Shown one piece after another: positions 36,689-45,437 of a DNA stretch of 64,000 bases. Each line of letters starts with the position of its first letter. Position 1 is the stretch's first letter. The position numbers and the translations under genes are program-made. The notes below the pieces were generated by a model. The model was not told the DNA's origin and searched no databases. It saw only the letters and a list, made by a program, of their open reading frames with translations. Where the stretch lies: the NCBI RefSeq assembly GCF_050296195.1, contig NZ_JBNKRB010000034.1; one strand, 5' to 3'. This DNA is from Gynuella sp050296195 (GTDB lineage Bacteria > Pseudomonadota > Gammaproteobacteria > Pseudomonadales > Natronospirillaceae).

Positions 36689-38629
36689 ATGACGACCTCG
36701 CGAGCAAAAGAACAACATGCTGTTGTATTTAAGAATATGTTACCGCGCCTGGCTTTGCTGTTGGTCTTGACGACTATTGTTGGTGTTTTCGGAATGACTG
36801 AACTTATCAGATTTAAAATTTCACCGATTGAAGAATCTCAGGTGAGATCCGTGTCTCGGTCGATTTCCATGATGAATCGTGAAATAGGTTATATCCGTGA
36901 TCTAATCCGTTTGCTGAAAAACAGCTCTGCGATAAAGTCAGGACTGGCATTGAACAGAGAGATTGATACCACTTTACTACAGCAATTTTTTATTTATTTT
37001 GCTGAGTCTTCAAACAATGTTTCCCAAGTAAGATGGATTGATATGAAAGGCAATGAACGGGTTCGCGTTAACCTGGTTGGTCAGGAAGCGAGTGTTGTTC
37101 ATGAAGAAGACCTACAGAACAAAAGTCATCGATATTATTTCCAGAAAGCTATTGTTGCTGGTGACTCTGTTTATATCTCACCAATAGATTTGAATATCGA
37201 AGAAGGGGGCGTTGTGTATCCTTATGAACCCACCATTCGGGCGACTGTTTTGACGGAAAACAGCGAAGGTTTACGCGATGGTGTATTGGTAGTGAACTTT
37301 CAATTAACGGATCTTTTTTCCGATTTACGATCAATGGGCAATGATAGACAACATCTTGAGGTACTAAACTCCGAAGGTTATTGGTTGTTGGCAGATGATC
37401 CGGACCTGGAATGGGGTTTTCAGTTAGGCCATCCGGATCACAATGCCAGAACTCTCAGGCCAGAGGTATGGCATCACATGATGAAATCATCCAGTGCTAC
37501 AGGAATAAGAGCCGATAATTCTTTGGCGAGTTATATATTCCTGTCATTTGATAACAATGATGGTCTGGTGGTATCGGATCTTAACCGGATAATTATTGCT
37601 GCAGTAACCGGTCAGGATGTATTGGCATCGGTCAATCGCGCGGTTTTCATTCCATTGGTTGCAGGTTGTCTGCTTTTGTTTCTGATCGGTTTTATAATTA
37701 TCCGGTCATTAACTGTAGCAGAGATGGATCGCCAATTTTATACCCAGGCATTGCAGGAAGAAAAAGAAGAATTGCAAAAAGCGTTGGAAAAAGTCAAGCA
37801 GTCTCATGAACGTCTCGGTATTCTTCAGGATGAACTGGTGGAAGCGCGGAAATTATCCGCTCTGGGGTTGATAGTTGCTGGTGTTGCTCATGAACTGAAC
37901 ACCCCCAATGGAGGAGCCTTGATTGCAGTATCAGCATTGCAGTCACAGTTGGATGAATTGAAACGAAATATTTTGGAAGGATTGACCCAGCGGCAGATGG
38001 AAGATTTTATTCAAAATCTAGAACAGGGGCTGCGATTGGCCGAGAAAAACCTACGTCGTGCGAGTGAGTTGATCAGTAGTTTCAAACGTCTGGCGGTAGA
38101 CCGTAATCAGGAGATTTTGGTTAAGTTCGATTTGATTGAATGTATTCGTGATCTGATTCATACCGTTGAGCCAAGGCTTAAAGGCGGGCGAATAAAGATA
38201 ACCGTTGATCTACCGGATACACTGCAGATCAACAGTTTTCCCGGTATAATTTCACAAGTACTCCAAAATTTGATCGATAACGCCATCTATCATGGTTTTC
38301 CCAACAGAGAGAGTGGCATTGTCTCAGTGTCTGCATCTCTGGTTCACCAAGGACGGCAGGTCTGTCTTCATGTTGTCGATAATGGTAAAGGTATTGATCC
38401 AGAGATTCGAAGTAGAATATTTGATCCGTTTGTCACTTCCGGACGCGGCCATGGACACACTGGATTAGGGTTGTATCTGATTCATCAATGGGTGCATGGA
38501 GTGCTCAAGGGTAGTATCAAAATAGAGCCGAATATCAGCCATGGTACTTGTATCACAATTATTTTACCGGTCGATATTGAGTCATTAACCTCTGACACGA
38601 AGGCTTTGGAACTCACAGCCAGCAATTGA
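36689..38629 (+). CDS. Membrane sensor histidine kinase with periplasmic Cache domain
   Basis: A 646-aa sensor kinase. Transmembrane segment 1 lies near residues 17-38 and segment 2 near 320-345 (AVFIPLVAGCLLLFLIGFII), enclosing a periplasmic Cache-type domain (VRWIDMKGNERVRVNL, KSHRYYFQKAIVAGDSVYIS). A coiled linker leads to the phosphoacceptor box GVAHELNTPNGGAL, then the ATPase domain with N box VLQNLIDNAIYHGF, G1 box DNGKGIDPEIRSRIFDPF and G2 box GHTGLGLYL. The ATG at 36689 has AAAGGA upstream; a TTG at 36653 is less likely. It follows the phosphodiesterase regulator by about 190 nt and probably phosphorylates it. Confidence 0.9.
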   Translation: MTTSRAKEQHAVVFKNMLPRLALLLVLTTIVGVFGMTELIRFKISPIEESQVRSVSRSISMMNREIGYIRDLIRLLKNSSAIKSGLALNREIDTTLLQQFFIYFAESSNNVSQVRWIDMKGNERVRVNLVGQEASVVHEEDLQNKSHRYYFQKAIVAGDSVYISPIDLNIEEGGVVYPYEPTIRATVLTENSEGLRDGVLVVNFQLTDLFSDLRSMGNDRQHLEVLNSEGYWLLADDPDLEWGFQLGHPDHNARTLRPEVWHHMMKSSSATGIRADNSLASYIFLSFDNNDGLVVSDLNRIIIAAVTGQDVLASVNRAVFIPLVAGCLLLFLIGFIIIRSLTVAEMDRQFYTQALQEEKEELQKALEKVKQSHERLGILQDELVEARKLSALGLIVAGVAHELNTPNGGALIAVSALQSQLDELKRNILEGLTQRQMEDFIQNLEQGLRLAEKNLRRASELISSFKRLAVDRNQEILVKFDLIECIRDLIHTVEPRLKGGRIKITVDLPDTLQINSFPGIISQVLQNLIDNAIYHGFPNRESGIVSVSASLVHQGRQVCLHVVDNGKGIDPEIRSRIFDPFVTSGRGHGHTGLGLYLIHQWVHGVLKGSIKIEPNISHGTCITIILPVDIESLTSDTKALELTASN

Positions 38630-38695
38630 TATTCGTTTCGACGTATCGTTGTGAACCAACTGGCATTAGGGTGTTTATCCAAATAACGGTTTTAT

Positions 38696-39358
38696 ATGAA
38701 AACTATATTGTTTGATCTGGATAATACGCTAACCCATCGCGAACAGACGATTCGAAATTACACCAAGGTCTTTTTTTCTGATTACGCTCATCAGTTAATA
38801 ACGGGTCTTGATCTTGTGTGGTTAGCAGACAAAATAGTCACTTTGGATGAAGGCGGGTACTCTGGACACAAGGAACGGTCGCTCCGGCTGGCGATGCTGG
38901 ATGTTTGGCGTACAAGGCCAAACCTTGATCACTTGCTGACACACTGGCTGTCCTGGGTACCGACTCATCCGGTCATGATGCCCGGTCTTTATCCGGTCCT
39001 GAATAAGCTTAAACAATGGAAATTTACTCTGGGTATTGTTACCAATGGTTCTCAGAATGTTCAGCAGACAAAAATCCGGGCATTGAAAATTGAGCAGTAT
39101 TTTGATGTGGTACTGACTTCAGAAGCAGCTGGATGGAAAAAACCTGAGGCTGGGATTTTTATAGCGGCCTTGTCTGCCCTTCGATGTCAGGCTGCTGATG
39201 CAATATTTGTTGGCGATCATCCCATCAATGACTATCAGGGAGCTTTGAGTTGTGGGATGAAAGCAATCTGGTTTCGCGGATTTCACATCTGGCCAGAAAA
39301 TCTTGCTCCTCCGCAACGCTATATTGATCATTTGGAACATCTGTTGGATAAGGTTTAA
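38696..39358 (+). CDS. HAD-superfamily hydrolase (subfamily IA)
   Basis: A 220-aa phosphatase-like protein with all HAD motifs: nucleophile DLDNTLT (motif I), IVTNGSQ (motif II), Lys in WKKPEAGIF (motif III) and VGDHPINDYQGA (motif IV). The cap between motifs I and II is helical, as in subfamily IA. Its substrate is unknown. No clear ribosome site precedes the ATG. The next gene, a 2-hydroxyacid dehydrogenase, starts about 35 nt later, so a phosphoglycolate- or phosphoglycerate-type substrate is conceivable but unproven. Confidence 0.85.
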   Translation: MKTILFDLDNTLTHREQTIRNYTKVFFSDYAHQLITGLDLVWLADKIVTLDEGGYSGHKERSLRLAMLDVWRTRPNLDHLLTHWLSWVPTHPVMMPGLYPVLNKLKQWKFTLGIVTNGSQNVQQTKIRALKIEQYFDVVLTSEAAGWKKPEAGIFIAALSALRCQAADAIFVGDHPINDYQGALSCGMKAIWFRGFHIWPENLAPPQRYIDHLEHLLDKV

Positions 39359-39394
39359 CATGGCTGAATGAGCATCAACCAGGATAAACCGACT

Positions 39395-40363
39395 ATGAAA
39401 AGTGTGTATATCACCCGTTGTATTCCTCAGGTGGGAATCGATCTGTTAGCGCAACATTTTAACGTGCGTGTTAATGAACGGCCCGGCAAACTGACACGTC
39501 AGGCATTACTGGAAAATATAAAAGATGTTGATGGGGTGTTGAGTTCTGGAACGGACAAAATTGACGCCGAGCTCATGGATTTGAATCCTGGTATACGCTG
39601 CTTTTCCAATTATGCCGTTGGGTTTGACAATATGGACGTGGCTGCTGCCACTCATCGTCGCGTACTGTGTACCAATACCCCTGATGTCCTCACTGACTCT
39701 ACCGCTGAAATGGCCTGGGCTTTGTTGATGGCGGTTGCGCGCAGAGTTGTGGAGTCGGATCGTATTATGCGCACGCGCCAATGGGTGGGGTGGGAGCCGC
39801 AGGAGTTCCTGGGGGGAGATATTACCGGTAAAACTCTTGGTGTCATTGGTGCCGGCAGAATAGGCACATCAATCGCCATGAAATCCCGTGGTTTTGATAT
39901 GGAAGTATTGTACAGCGGGCGTCGTCATAATCCGGAGTTGGAAGCAAAGCTCAACGCCCGCTTTGTGGACATGGATACACTATTACAGTCATCTGATTTC
40001 GTCAGTTTGAGTGTGGCTCTGAGTGCTCAGACTCATCATCTGATTGGTGCGCGAGAGTTGGCGCTGATGAAGTCGACGGCCTATCTCATCAATACCGCAA
40101 GAGGGCCTGTGATTGACGAAGCAGCGCTGGTCGAAGCACTCAAAAGCAAACAGATCGCTGGAGCGGGATTGGATGTCTATGAATTTGAACCGGATATGGT
40201 TGAGGGGCTGGAGCTACTCGAAAATACAGTACTAACCACCCATATTGGTTCTGCCACCCATGCCACCCGGAATGCCATGGCTGTGAAGGCTGCCAGCAAC
40301 CTGATTGCTGCGCTGAACGGTGATATGCCACCAGACTGCCTGAATCCACAGGCGCTAGATTAA
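39395..40363 (+). CDS. D-2-hydroxyacid dehydrogenase (glyoxylate/hydroxypyruvate reductase type)
   Basis: A 322-aa NAD(P)-dependent dehydrogenase of the D-isomer family. The nucleotide-binding motif is GVIGAGRIGTSIA, and the catalytic triad Arg-Glu-His appears in NTARGPVIDE, VYEFEP and TTHIGSAT. FSNYAVGFDNMDV matches the D-glycerate dehydrogenase / GhrB group, which reduces glyoxylate and hydroxypyruvate. The ATG at 39395 (MKSVYITRC) is preferred for its AGGA site; an ATG at 39368 would add nine residues. Exact substrate is not determined. Confidence 0.87.
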   Translation: MKSVYITRCIPQVGIDLLAQHFNVRVNERPGKLTRQALLENIKDVDGVLSSGTDKIDAELMDLNPGIRCFSNYAVGFDNMDVAAATHRRVLCTNTPDVLTDSTAEMAWALLMAVARRVVESDRIMRTRQWVGWEPQEFLGGDITGKTLGVIGAGRIGTSIAMKSRGFDMEVLYSGRRHNPELEAKLNARFVDMDTLLQSSDFVSLSVALSAQTHHLIGARELALMKSTAYLINTARGPVIDEAALVEALKSKQIAGAGLDVYEFEPDMVEGLELLENTVLTTHIGSATHATRNAMAVKAASNLIAALNGDMPPDCLNPQALD

Positions 40364-40558
40364 TGGTACGATGCGAGTTCTGTTGTTAATCCTGTCAACT
40401 TGAAATAGAGCTGTCCGCTGACAGCCCTACTTCAATCACTCAGAGCCTTTTCTGCTCTTTACTCTCTTGAAAAGCCCTCACTGAAGCAGTTGTGATGCCT
40501 CCGTCTGCGATAGACGTTACAGATACCTAAGATCTATGTCGAGCACCTTAAACCAAAG

Positions 40559-40570
40559 TTGTAGACAATT
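40559..40570. promoter_or_regulatory. Upstream operator of the prp operon (site 1)
   Basis: TTGTAGACAATT, whose core TTGTAGACAA is a perfect palindrome (TTGT-AG-ACAA). The same 12 bases recur at 40622-40633, 63 bp downstream. FCD-type GntR regulators, such as the one encoded next, bind sites of the TNGTnnnACNA/TTGTnnACAA kind. Confidence 0.65.
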
Positions 40571-40574
40571 AAGG

Positions 40575-40603
40575 TTGTTTTTTGGTGTGTTAGTCGATAT
40601 TTT
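40575..40603 (+). promoter_or_regulatory. Candidate prp promoter
   Basis: TTGTTT (40575-40580), 17 bp, TATTTT (40598-40603), lying between the two operators. A start near 40610 would leave a leader of about 25 nt without a recognisable ribosome site and would place operator 2 just inside the transcript, a layout suited to repression. Confidence 0.45.
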
Positions 40604-40618
40604 AGCTGACAGTTTCAT

Positions 40619-40634
40619 AAATTGTAGACAATTT
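40619..40634. promoter_or_regulatory. Downstream operator of the prp operon (site 2)
   Basis: AAATTGTAGACAATTT is a perfect palindrome with 7-bp arms and an AG centre, ending one base before the ATG of the regulator gene. It matches site 1 in 12 contiguous bases. Centres are 63 bp apart, six helical turns, which would put both sites on one face of the helix. Confidence 0.7.
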
Positions 40635-40635
40635 G

Positions 40636-41313
40636 ATGTCGCAGCATATAGAAGAAAATACAGGATCGAGAGCCAGTCAGGTATTTGTGCAATTGCAGGA
40701 GGCAATTGTCCGGGGGGAGATCAAAGCCGGAACCAAGCTTCGGGAAGCGGATTTGAGTCAAGAGTACGGTATTTCCCGGGCACCGCTACGTGAAGCCTTG
40801 AATCGTCTTGAGAGTTTGAAGCTGGTTGTCAAAGTGCCGCATGTTGGCGCCCAGGTTGTAAATCTGACGGCCCGGGAAGTGCAGGAAATCTATTTGATTC
40901 GTGAAAATCTGGAGGCTCTGGCTTGTCGTCTGGCAGCTGTGGAAATGACACAGACCGAATTGAAGGAACTGAAACAGCTATTACTTCAGCATGAACAATA
41001 TATTCAGGATCAGTCCGGTAGCCGCTATCTGTTACAACAGGATGACCTGGATTTTCACTACCGCATTATCCAGGGCAGTCGTAATCAGATGCTGGTGAAT
41101 TTATTGTGTAATGAGCTTTATCAGTTGGTTCGGATGATTCGACACAGCGGCATTTTAGTACGTAATACGCCAGTCAAAGCGTTACAGGAGCATTGGCGTA
41201 TTTATGAAGCACTCAATCAACGTGATGGTGAACTGGCTGCCATGTTGATGCAAAGACACATTTCGCGGGCACGTCAGAGTGCTCATCTCATTCAGGTGGA
41301 GGATCAGGTATGA
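40636..41313 (+). CDS. GntR-family (FadR/FCD type) regulator of the methylcitrate operon
   Basis: A 225-aa regulator with an N-terminal winged helix (FVQLQEAIVRGEIKAGTKLRE, YGISRAPLREALNRLE) and a C-terminal all-helical FCD ligand domain (YLIRENLEALACRLAA, then a DLDFHYRII metal/ligand region). It is first in a cluster with prpB, prpC and prpD, as in Pseudomonas, so its ligand is probably methylcitrate or a related intermediate (inference). The start codon abuts a palindromic operator and has no ribosome site, implying autoregulation and perhaps near-leaderless translation. It overlaps prpB by 4 nt. Confidence 0.9.
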   Translation: MSQHIEENTGSRASQVFVQLQEAIVRGEIKAGTKLREADLSQEYGISRAPLREALNRLESLKLVVKVPHVGAQVVNLTAREVQEIYLIRENLEALACRLAAVEMTQTELKELKQLLLQHEQYIQDQSGSRYLLQQDDLDFHYRIIQGSRNQMLVNLLCNELYQLVRMIRHSGILVRNTPVKALQEHWRIYEALNQRDGELAAMLMQRHISRARQSAHLIQVEDQV

Positions 41314-42179
41314 AATCAGCGGGATCACGCTTTAGAACAGCACTCGAACACAATCAGCCCTTACAGATCGTCGGTACCATTAATGCTTACACGGCTTTGA
41401 TGGCCGAGAAAGTGGGGCATCAGGCGATTTATCTGTCTGGGGGAGGGGTCGCAAATGCCTCTTTTGGGTTGCCAGACCTGGGTATGACCGGTCTTGAAAA
41501 TGTGTTGGAAGATGCCCGTCGAATCACTGCAATTACAGAGACCCCGCTGTTGGTTGATATTGATACCGGATGGGGTGGGGCATTTAACATTGCCAGGACC
41601 GTCAAAGAAATGATTCGTGCAGGCGTAGCGGCGGTGCATCTCGAAGATCAGGTGCAACAAAAACGGTGTGGCCACAGACCCAACAAGCAAATTGTTTCCA
41701 AGGTGGAAATGGCCGACCGAATCAAGGCCGCTACCGATGCCAGAACCGATTCTGATTTTTTCGTTATTGCCCGTACTGATGCATTTGCGCAGGAAGGTCT
41801 GGATGCGGCCATCGAAAGAGCCATTGCCTGTGTGGAGGCTGGAGCCGATGGCATATTCGCAGAAGCCGTGCATTCGCTTGAGGATTATCAGGCCTTTTCA
41901 GAAGCTCTTTCGGTACCGGTACTGGCCAATATGACAGAGTTTGGCCAGACCCCTTTGTTTACTCTGACTGAACTGCGCCGGGCTGGCGTGGGAATGGCTT
42001 TGTATCCTCTCAGCGCATTCAGGGCCATGAATGCTGCGGCATTAAAAGTTTATCAATGTCTACTGACCAATGGGGATCAGAAAGACGTGGTTGCGGATAT
42101 GCAAACCCGGTCTGAGTTGTACGAATTCCTAAATTATCATGATTACGAAAATAAGTTGGATGAGTTGTTTAAACAATAA
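41310..42179 (+). CDS. prpB: 2-methylisocitrate lyase
   Basis: PrpB cleaves 2-methylisocitrate to pyruvate and succinate, the last step of the methylcitrate cycle. The 289-aa protein of the isocitrate lyase family has the active-site motif KRCGH at residues 118-122, the metal-binding LLVDIDTGWGGAFNIARTV and HLEDQVQ. The short lid motif and length separate it from isocitrate lyase (about 430 aa or more). It starts within the end of the regulator gene. Confidence 0.95.
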   Translation: MKSAGSRFRTALEHNQPLQIVGTINAYTALMAEKVGHQAIYLSGGGVANASFGLPDLGMTGLENVLEDARRITAITETPLLVDIDTGWGGAFNIARTVKEMIRAGVAAVHLEDQVQQKRCGHRPNKQIVSKVEMADRIKAATDARTDSDFFVIARTDAFAQEGLDAAIERAIACVEAGADGIFAEAVHSLEDYQAFSEALSVPVLANMTEFGQTPLFTLTELRRAGVGMALYPLSAFRAMNAAALKVYQCLLTNGDQKDVVADMQTRSELYEFLNYHDYENKLDELFKQ

Positions 42180-42235
42180 CAATCAAGGCTGGTCAGAACG
42201 ATTGCCAGCGACACTGATCAAACAGGAGTGCAACG

Positions 42236-43363
42236 ATGGTTGATAAAAAAATAGGAGGTGCCGGTCTACGCGGACAGGTTGCCGGTGAAACTGCATTGTG
42301 TACAGTCGGTCAGGAAGGCAGTGGGCTGACTTATTGCGGTTACGATATTTCTGACCTTGCAGATCATGCTGAGTTTGAAGAAGTTGCTTATTTATTACAG
42401 TACGGCAAATTACCCAACAGATCTGAGTATGACAACTACTTATCCAGGCTTAAAAGCAAACGGTGTTTACCGGTTGAGCTAAAAGAAGTGCTTGAAAAAA
42501 TTCCAACCAACTCACATCCGATGGATGTTATGAGAACCGGTGTCTCGGTATTGGGAAATCTGGAAGAAGAGGCGTCATTTTCTGAACAGGATGATCATAT
42601 TGAACGTATGGTGGCAGCGCTGCCAGGCATTATCTGTTACTGGTATCAATTTTGTTATCATGGTCGCAGAATTGAAACGGATTCCGATGAATCTTCGATT
42701 GGCGCTCATTTTCTGGCGATGTTGACAGGAAAATCGGTTAATCCGCTGTTTGCCAAAGCCATGCATGCGTCATTAATTCTTTATGCTGAACATGAGTTCA
42801 ATGCCTCCACTTTTGCAGCCCGGGTTTGCGCATCCACACTCAGTGATATTCATTCTTGTGTGACAGCGGCCATCGGCACTTTGCGGGGGCCTCTACATGG
42901 AGGTGCCAATGAAGCAGCAATGGCCATGATCGAAAAATTTCGTGATCCTGATGACGCTGAACAGAGTCTGATGGGCATGCTTGCCCGAAAAGAAAAAATT
43001 ATGGGCTTTGGTCATGCGGTTTATCGTGAATCCGATCCTCGCAATACGGTCATCAAAAAATGGTCAGACAAATTGGCAGACGAGTATGGTGATCGTTCGT
43101 TATTTGAGATTTCACAACGCTGTGAAGAAGTGATGTGGAGAGAGAAAAAACTATTTTGTAATGCGGATTTTTTCCATGCATCGGCCTATCACTTTATGGG
43201 CATTCCAACACCGCTGTTTACGCCTATCTTTGTAATGAGCCGGGTGATGGGGTGGACAGCGCATGTGAAAGAGCAACGTGCCAATAATCGGATTATCCGA
43301 CCGAGTGCAGAATATACCGGCCCAAATTTACAGACCTATCAACCCATTGAAGAACGTGACTAG
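42236..43363 (+). CDS. prpC: 2-methylcitrate synthase
   Basis: PrpC condenses propionyl-CoA with oxaloacetate. The 375-aa citrate-synthase-fold protein has the catalytic histidines in GPLHGGANEAAM and GFGHAVYRESDPRN. It lacks the N-terminal extension of hexameric citrate synthase, and its location between prpB and prpD makes the methylcitrate role most likely. CAGGAGTG precedes the ATG. Confidence 0.94.
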   Translation: MVDKKIGGAGLRGQVAGETALCTVGQEGSGLTYCGYDISDLADHAEFEEVAYLLQYGKLPNRSEYDNYLSRLKSKRCLPVELKEVLEKIPTNSHPMDVMRTGVSVLGNLEEEASFSEQDDHIERMVAALPGIICYWYQFCYHGRRIETDSDESSIGAHFLAMLTGKSVNPLFAKAMHASLILYAEHEFNASTFAARVCASTLSDIHSCVTAAIGTLRGPLHGGANEAAMAMIEKFRDPDDAEQSLMGMLARKEKIMGFGHAVYRESDPRNTVIKKWSDKLADEYGDRSLFEISQRCEEVMWREKKLFCNADFFHASAYHFMGIPTPLFTPIFVMSRVMGWTAHVKEQRANNRIIRPSAEYTGPNLQTYQPIEERD

Positions 43364-43373
43364 GAAATAGCGT

Positions 43374-44858
43374 ATGAGTGCCAACGTCGATTTAAACAAC
43401 CGCCCTGATTATGATCAGGAGTTGCAGGATATCGCGGATTATGTCCTGAACTTTAGCATACAAAGTGCAGAAGCCATGGATACTGCGCGTAACTGTCTGA
43501 TGGATACCCTTGGATGTGGTCTGTTGGCTTTACGATTCCCGGAATGCAGTAAGCATCTTGGGCCGATAGTGGAGGGAACAGTTGTACCTAATGGTGCACG
43601 TGTACCAGGTACTCAATTACGTTTGGACCCGGTTAAAGCGGCCTGGGACATTGGTTGTATCATTCGTTGGCTGGACTATAACGACACCTGGTTGGCGGCA
43701 GAATGGGGTCACCCATCCGATAATCTTGGTGGCATTTTAGCGGTTGCGGATTATCTTTCGCAAAAATACATCAGCCAGGGCAAAGAACCTCTAAAAATGC
43801 AACAGGTACTGGAGGCCATGATTATGGCTCATGAAATCCAGGGTGTACTGGCATTGGATAATTCCTTTAATCGGGTGGGGCTGGATCATGTCGTTCTGGT
43901 GAAAGTTGCATCGACGGCCGTCATTGCCAAAATGCATGGTGCCAGTCGTGAGCAACTGCTCAGTGCGCTGAGTCATGCATGGGTTGATGGTCAGAGTCTG
44001 AGAACCTATCGCCATGCGCCTAATGCGGGTTCCCGTAAAAGCTGGGCCGCTGGAGATGCAACATCCAGAGCTGTGCGATTGGTGGATATCGCCATGCGCG
44101 GGGAAATGGGAATTCCCGGGGTATTGTCGGCGCCGCAGTGGGGATTCTACGACATACTGTTCAGTAAGACGAATAAGGATCAGCAGTTGAAACCTGAGAG
44201 CGAACGTCGCTTTTCAATGCAGAGACCTTACGGTACTTATGTGATGGAAAATGTGCTGTTTAAAATCTCATTCCCGGCTGAGTTTCATTCACAAACTGCC
44301 TGTGAAGCTGCGGTGACTCTGCATCCTCAAGTTAAAAACAGGCTTGATGATATCGAAAAAATCGTGATTACCACGCATGAGTCGGCGATCCGTATTATTT
44401 CCAAAGTGGGGCCACTGTCGAATCCGGCAGATCGTGATCATTGTATTCAGTATATGACAGCAGTACCCCTGGCTTTTGGGGATCTGGTTGCTGAGCACTA
44501 TGAAGATGAGTTCCATAATAACCATTCAATCATTGATACGTTGCGTGAGAAAATGGAAATTGTTGAAGACGAGCGTTATAGCCGCGAATATCACGACCCG
44601 GACAAACGTAGTATCGCTAATGCCATGCAGGTATTTTTTAAAGATGGCAGCTGTACTGAAAAAGTGGAAGTTGAATATCCGATTGGACACAGACGGCGCC
44701 GGGCAGAAGGAATTCCTGTTCTGGAAACAAAGTTCAAACGTAATCTGGCTACCCGTTTTCCGGTGTCACGCGTGAATCAAATCTTCGAGCTGTGTAAAGA
44801 TAGCAAAACGCTTAATCAGACAGCGGTTAATGAGTTTATGGATTTGTTTGTGATATAG
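43374..44858 (+). CDS. prpD: 2-methylcitrate dehydratase
   Basis: PrpD dehydrates 2-methylcitrate to 2-methyl-cis-aconitate. The 494-aa protein is of the MmgE/PrpD family (E. coli PrpD is 483 aa), with WLDYNDTWLAAEWGHPSDN near residue 105, SHAWVDGQSLRTYRHAPNAG, and DRDHCIQYMTAVPLAFGDL. It has AGGA 9-10 nt before the ATG and follows prpC by 10 nt. There is no acnD or prpF here, so rehydration to methylisocitrate must use a chromosomal aconitase, as in E. coli. Confidence 0.95.
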   Translation: MSANVDLNNRPDYDQELQDIADYVLNFSIQSAEAMDTARNCLMDTLGCGLLALRFPECSKHLGPIVEGTVVPNGARVPGTQLRLDPVKAAWDIGCIIRWLDYNDTWLAAEWGHPSDNLGGILAVADYLSQKYISQGKEPLKMQQVLEAMIMAHEIQGVLALDNSFNRVGLDHVVLVKVASTAVIAKMHGASREQLLSALSHAWVDGQSLRTYRHAPNAGSRKSWAAGDATSRAVRLVDIAMRGEMGIPGVLSAPQWGFYDILFSKTNKDQQLKPESERRFSMQRPYGTYVMENVLFKISFPAEFHSQTACEAAVTLHPQVKNRLDDIEKIVITTHESAIRIISKVGPLSNPADRDHCIQYMTAVPLAFGDLVAEHYEDEFHNNHSIIDTLREKMEIVEDERYSREYHDPDKRSIANAMQVFFKDGSCTEKVEVEYPIGHRRRRAEGIPVLETKFKRNLATRFPVSRVNQIFELCKDSKTLNQTAVNEFMDLFVI

Positions 44859-45437
44859 AGCAATTTTTGTCTGCCATTGTGCATCGGGTAGTTCCTGGTG
44901 CACTCACTCTCTATGTTTCTACCCTCCCCAGAAGTTGCAGTCACCCATATAAAATCAACTGAGTGATCTGACAGTCGTTTCATCTTATCCGGATCGTACT
45001 GGACTAGCTCTTTTTTTAAGTGATGAATGATTATCACGGTATGGATCTGTACCCTGTGACGCATGACATAGTCTAATCGGGATGGAGCTGAATTGTGCTT
45101 CTAATGATGTTGTATTCATCGTCTATGGCTCTAAGGAACCTTTGAAAAACGGCTTATTTTCGCGCAGGACGTTGTCAGCCCTCGTCTCACATCCTCATTT
45201 ACGCCCGTAAATTGCGGTGTTGCGAGTGGTGCTTTCTCGCCTGCATCAAAACTGTTCCTGTTTTTCAGAGGCTCCCTAAATTAATTATATGGTCGTTGGA
45301 TTCTTTTTTGACAGAATGGATTAAACAGCAGATATTTCACGCTGCCTATGCGATTTGGAAGAAAGGAATGAAACTGTTTTTCATCATGGGAAAGTCGTGC
45401 TGCAGTATATTGTCTATAATGAATAACGGGTTTAGTC
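44859..45437. other. Gene-poor region after prpD, containing a MITE
   Basis: This 580-bp stretch has no supported gene. It contains the MITE-like element described separately at 45135-45275. Short open frames here either cross the element boundary or lack ribosome sites. A weak GTGCA...TGCAC hairpin at about 44879-44903 could end prp transcription. Confidence 0.5.
45131..45279. mobile_element. MITE-like element, 141 bp, with CTAA target duplication
   Basis: The element spans 45135-45275. Its left end GGAACCTTTGAAAAACGG and the reverse complement of its right end, GGAGCCTCTGAAAAACAG, match at 15 of 18 positions. It is flanked on both sides by CTAA (45131-45134 and 45276-45279), a YTAR-type duplication as produced by IS5-like transposases. 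It has no coding capacity and carries an internal palindrome ATTTACGCCCGTAAAT (45197-45212). It looks like a non-autonomous derivative of an insertion sequence present elsewhere in the genome. Confidence 0.72.
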
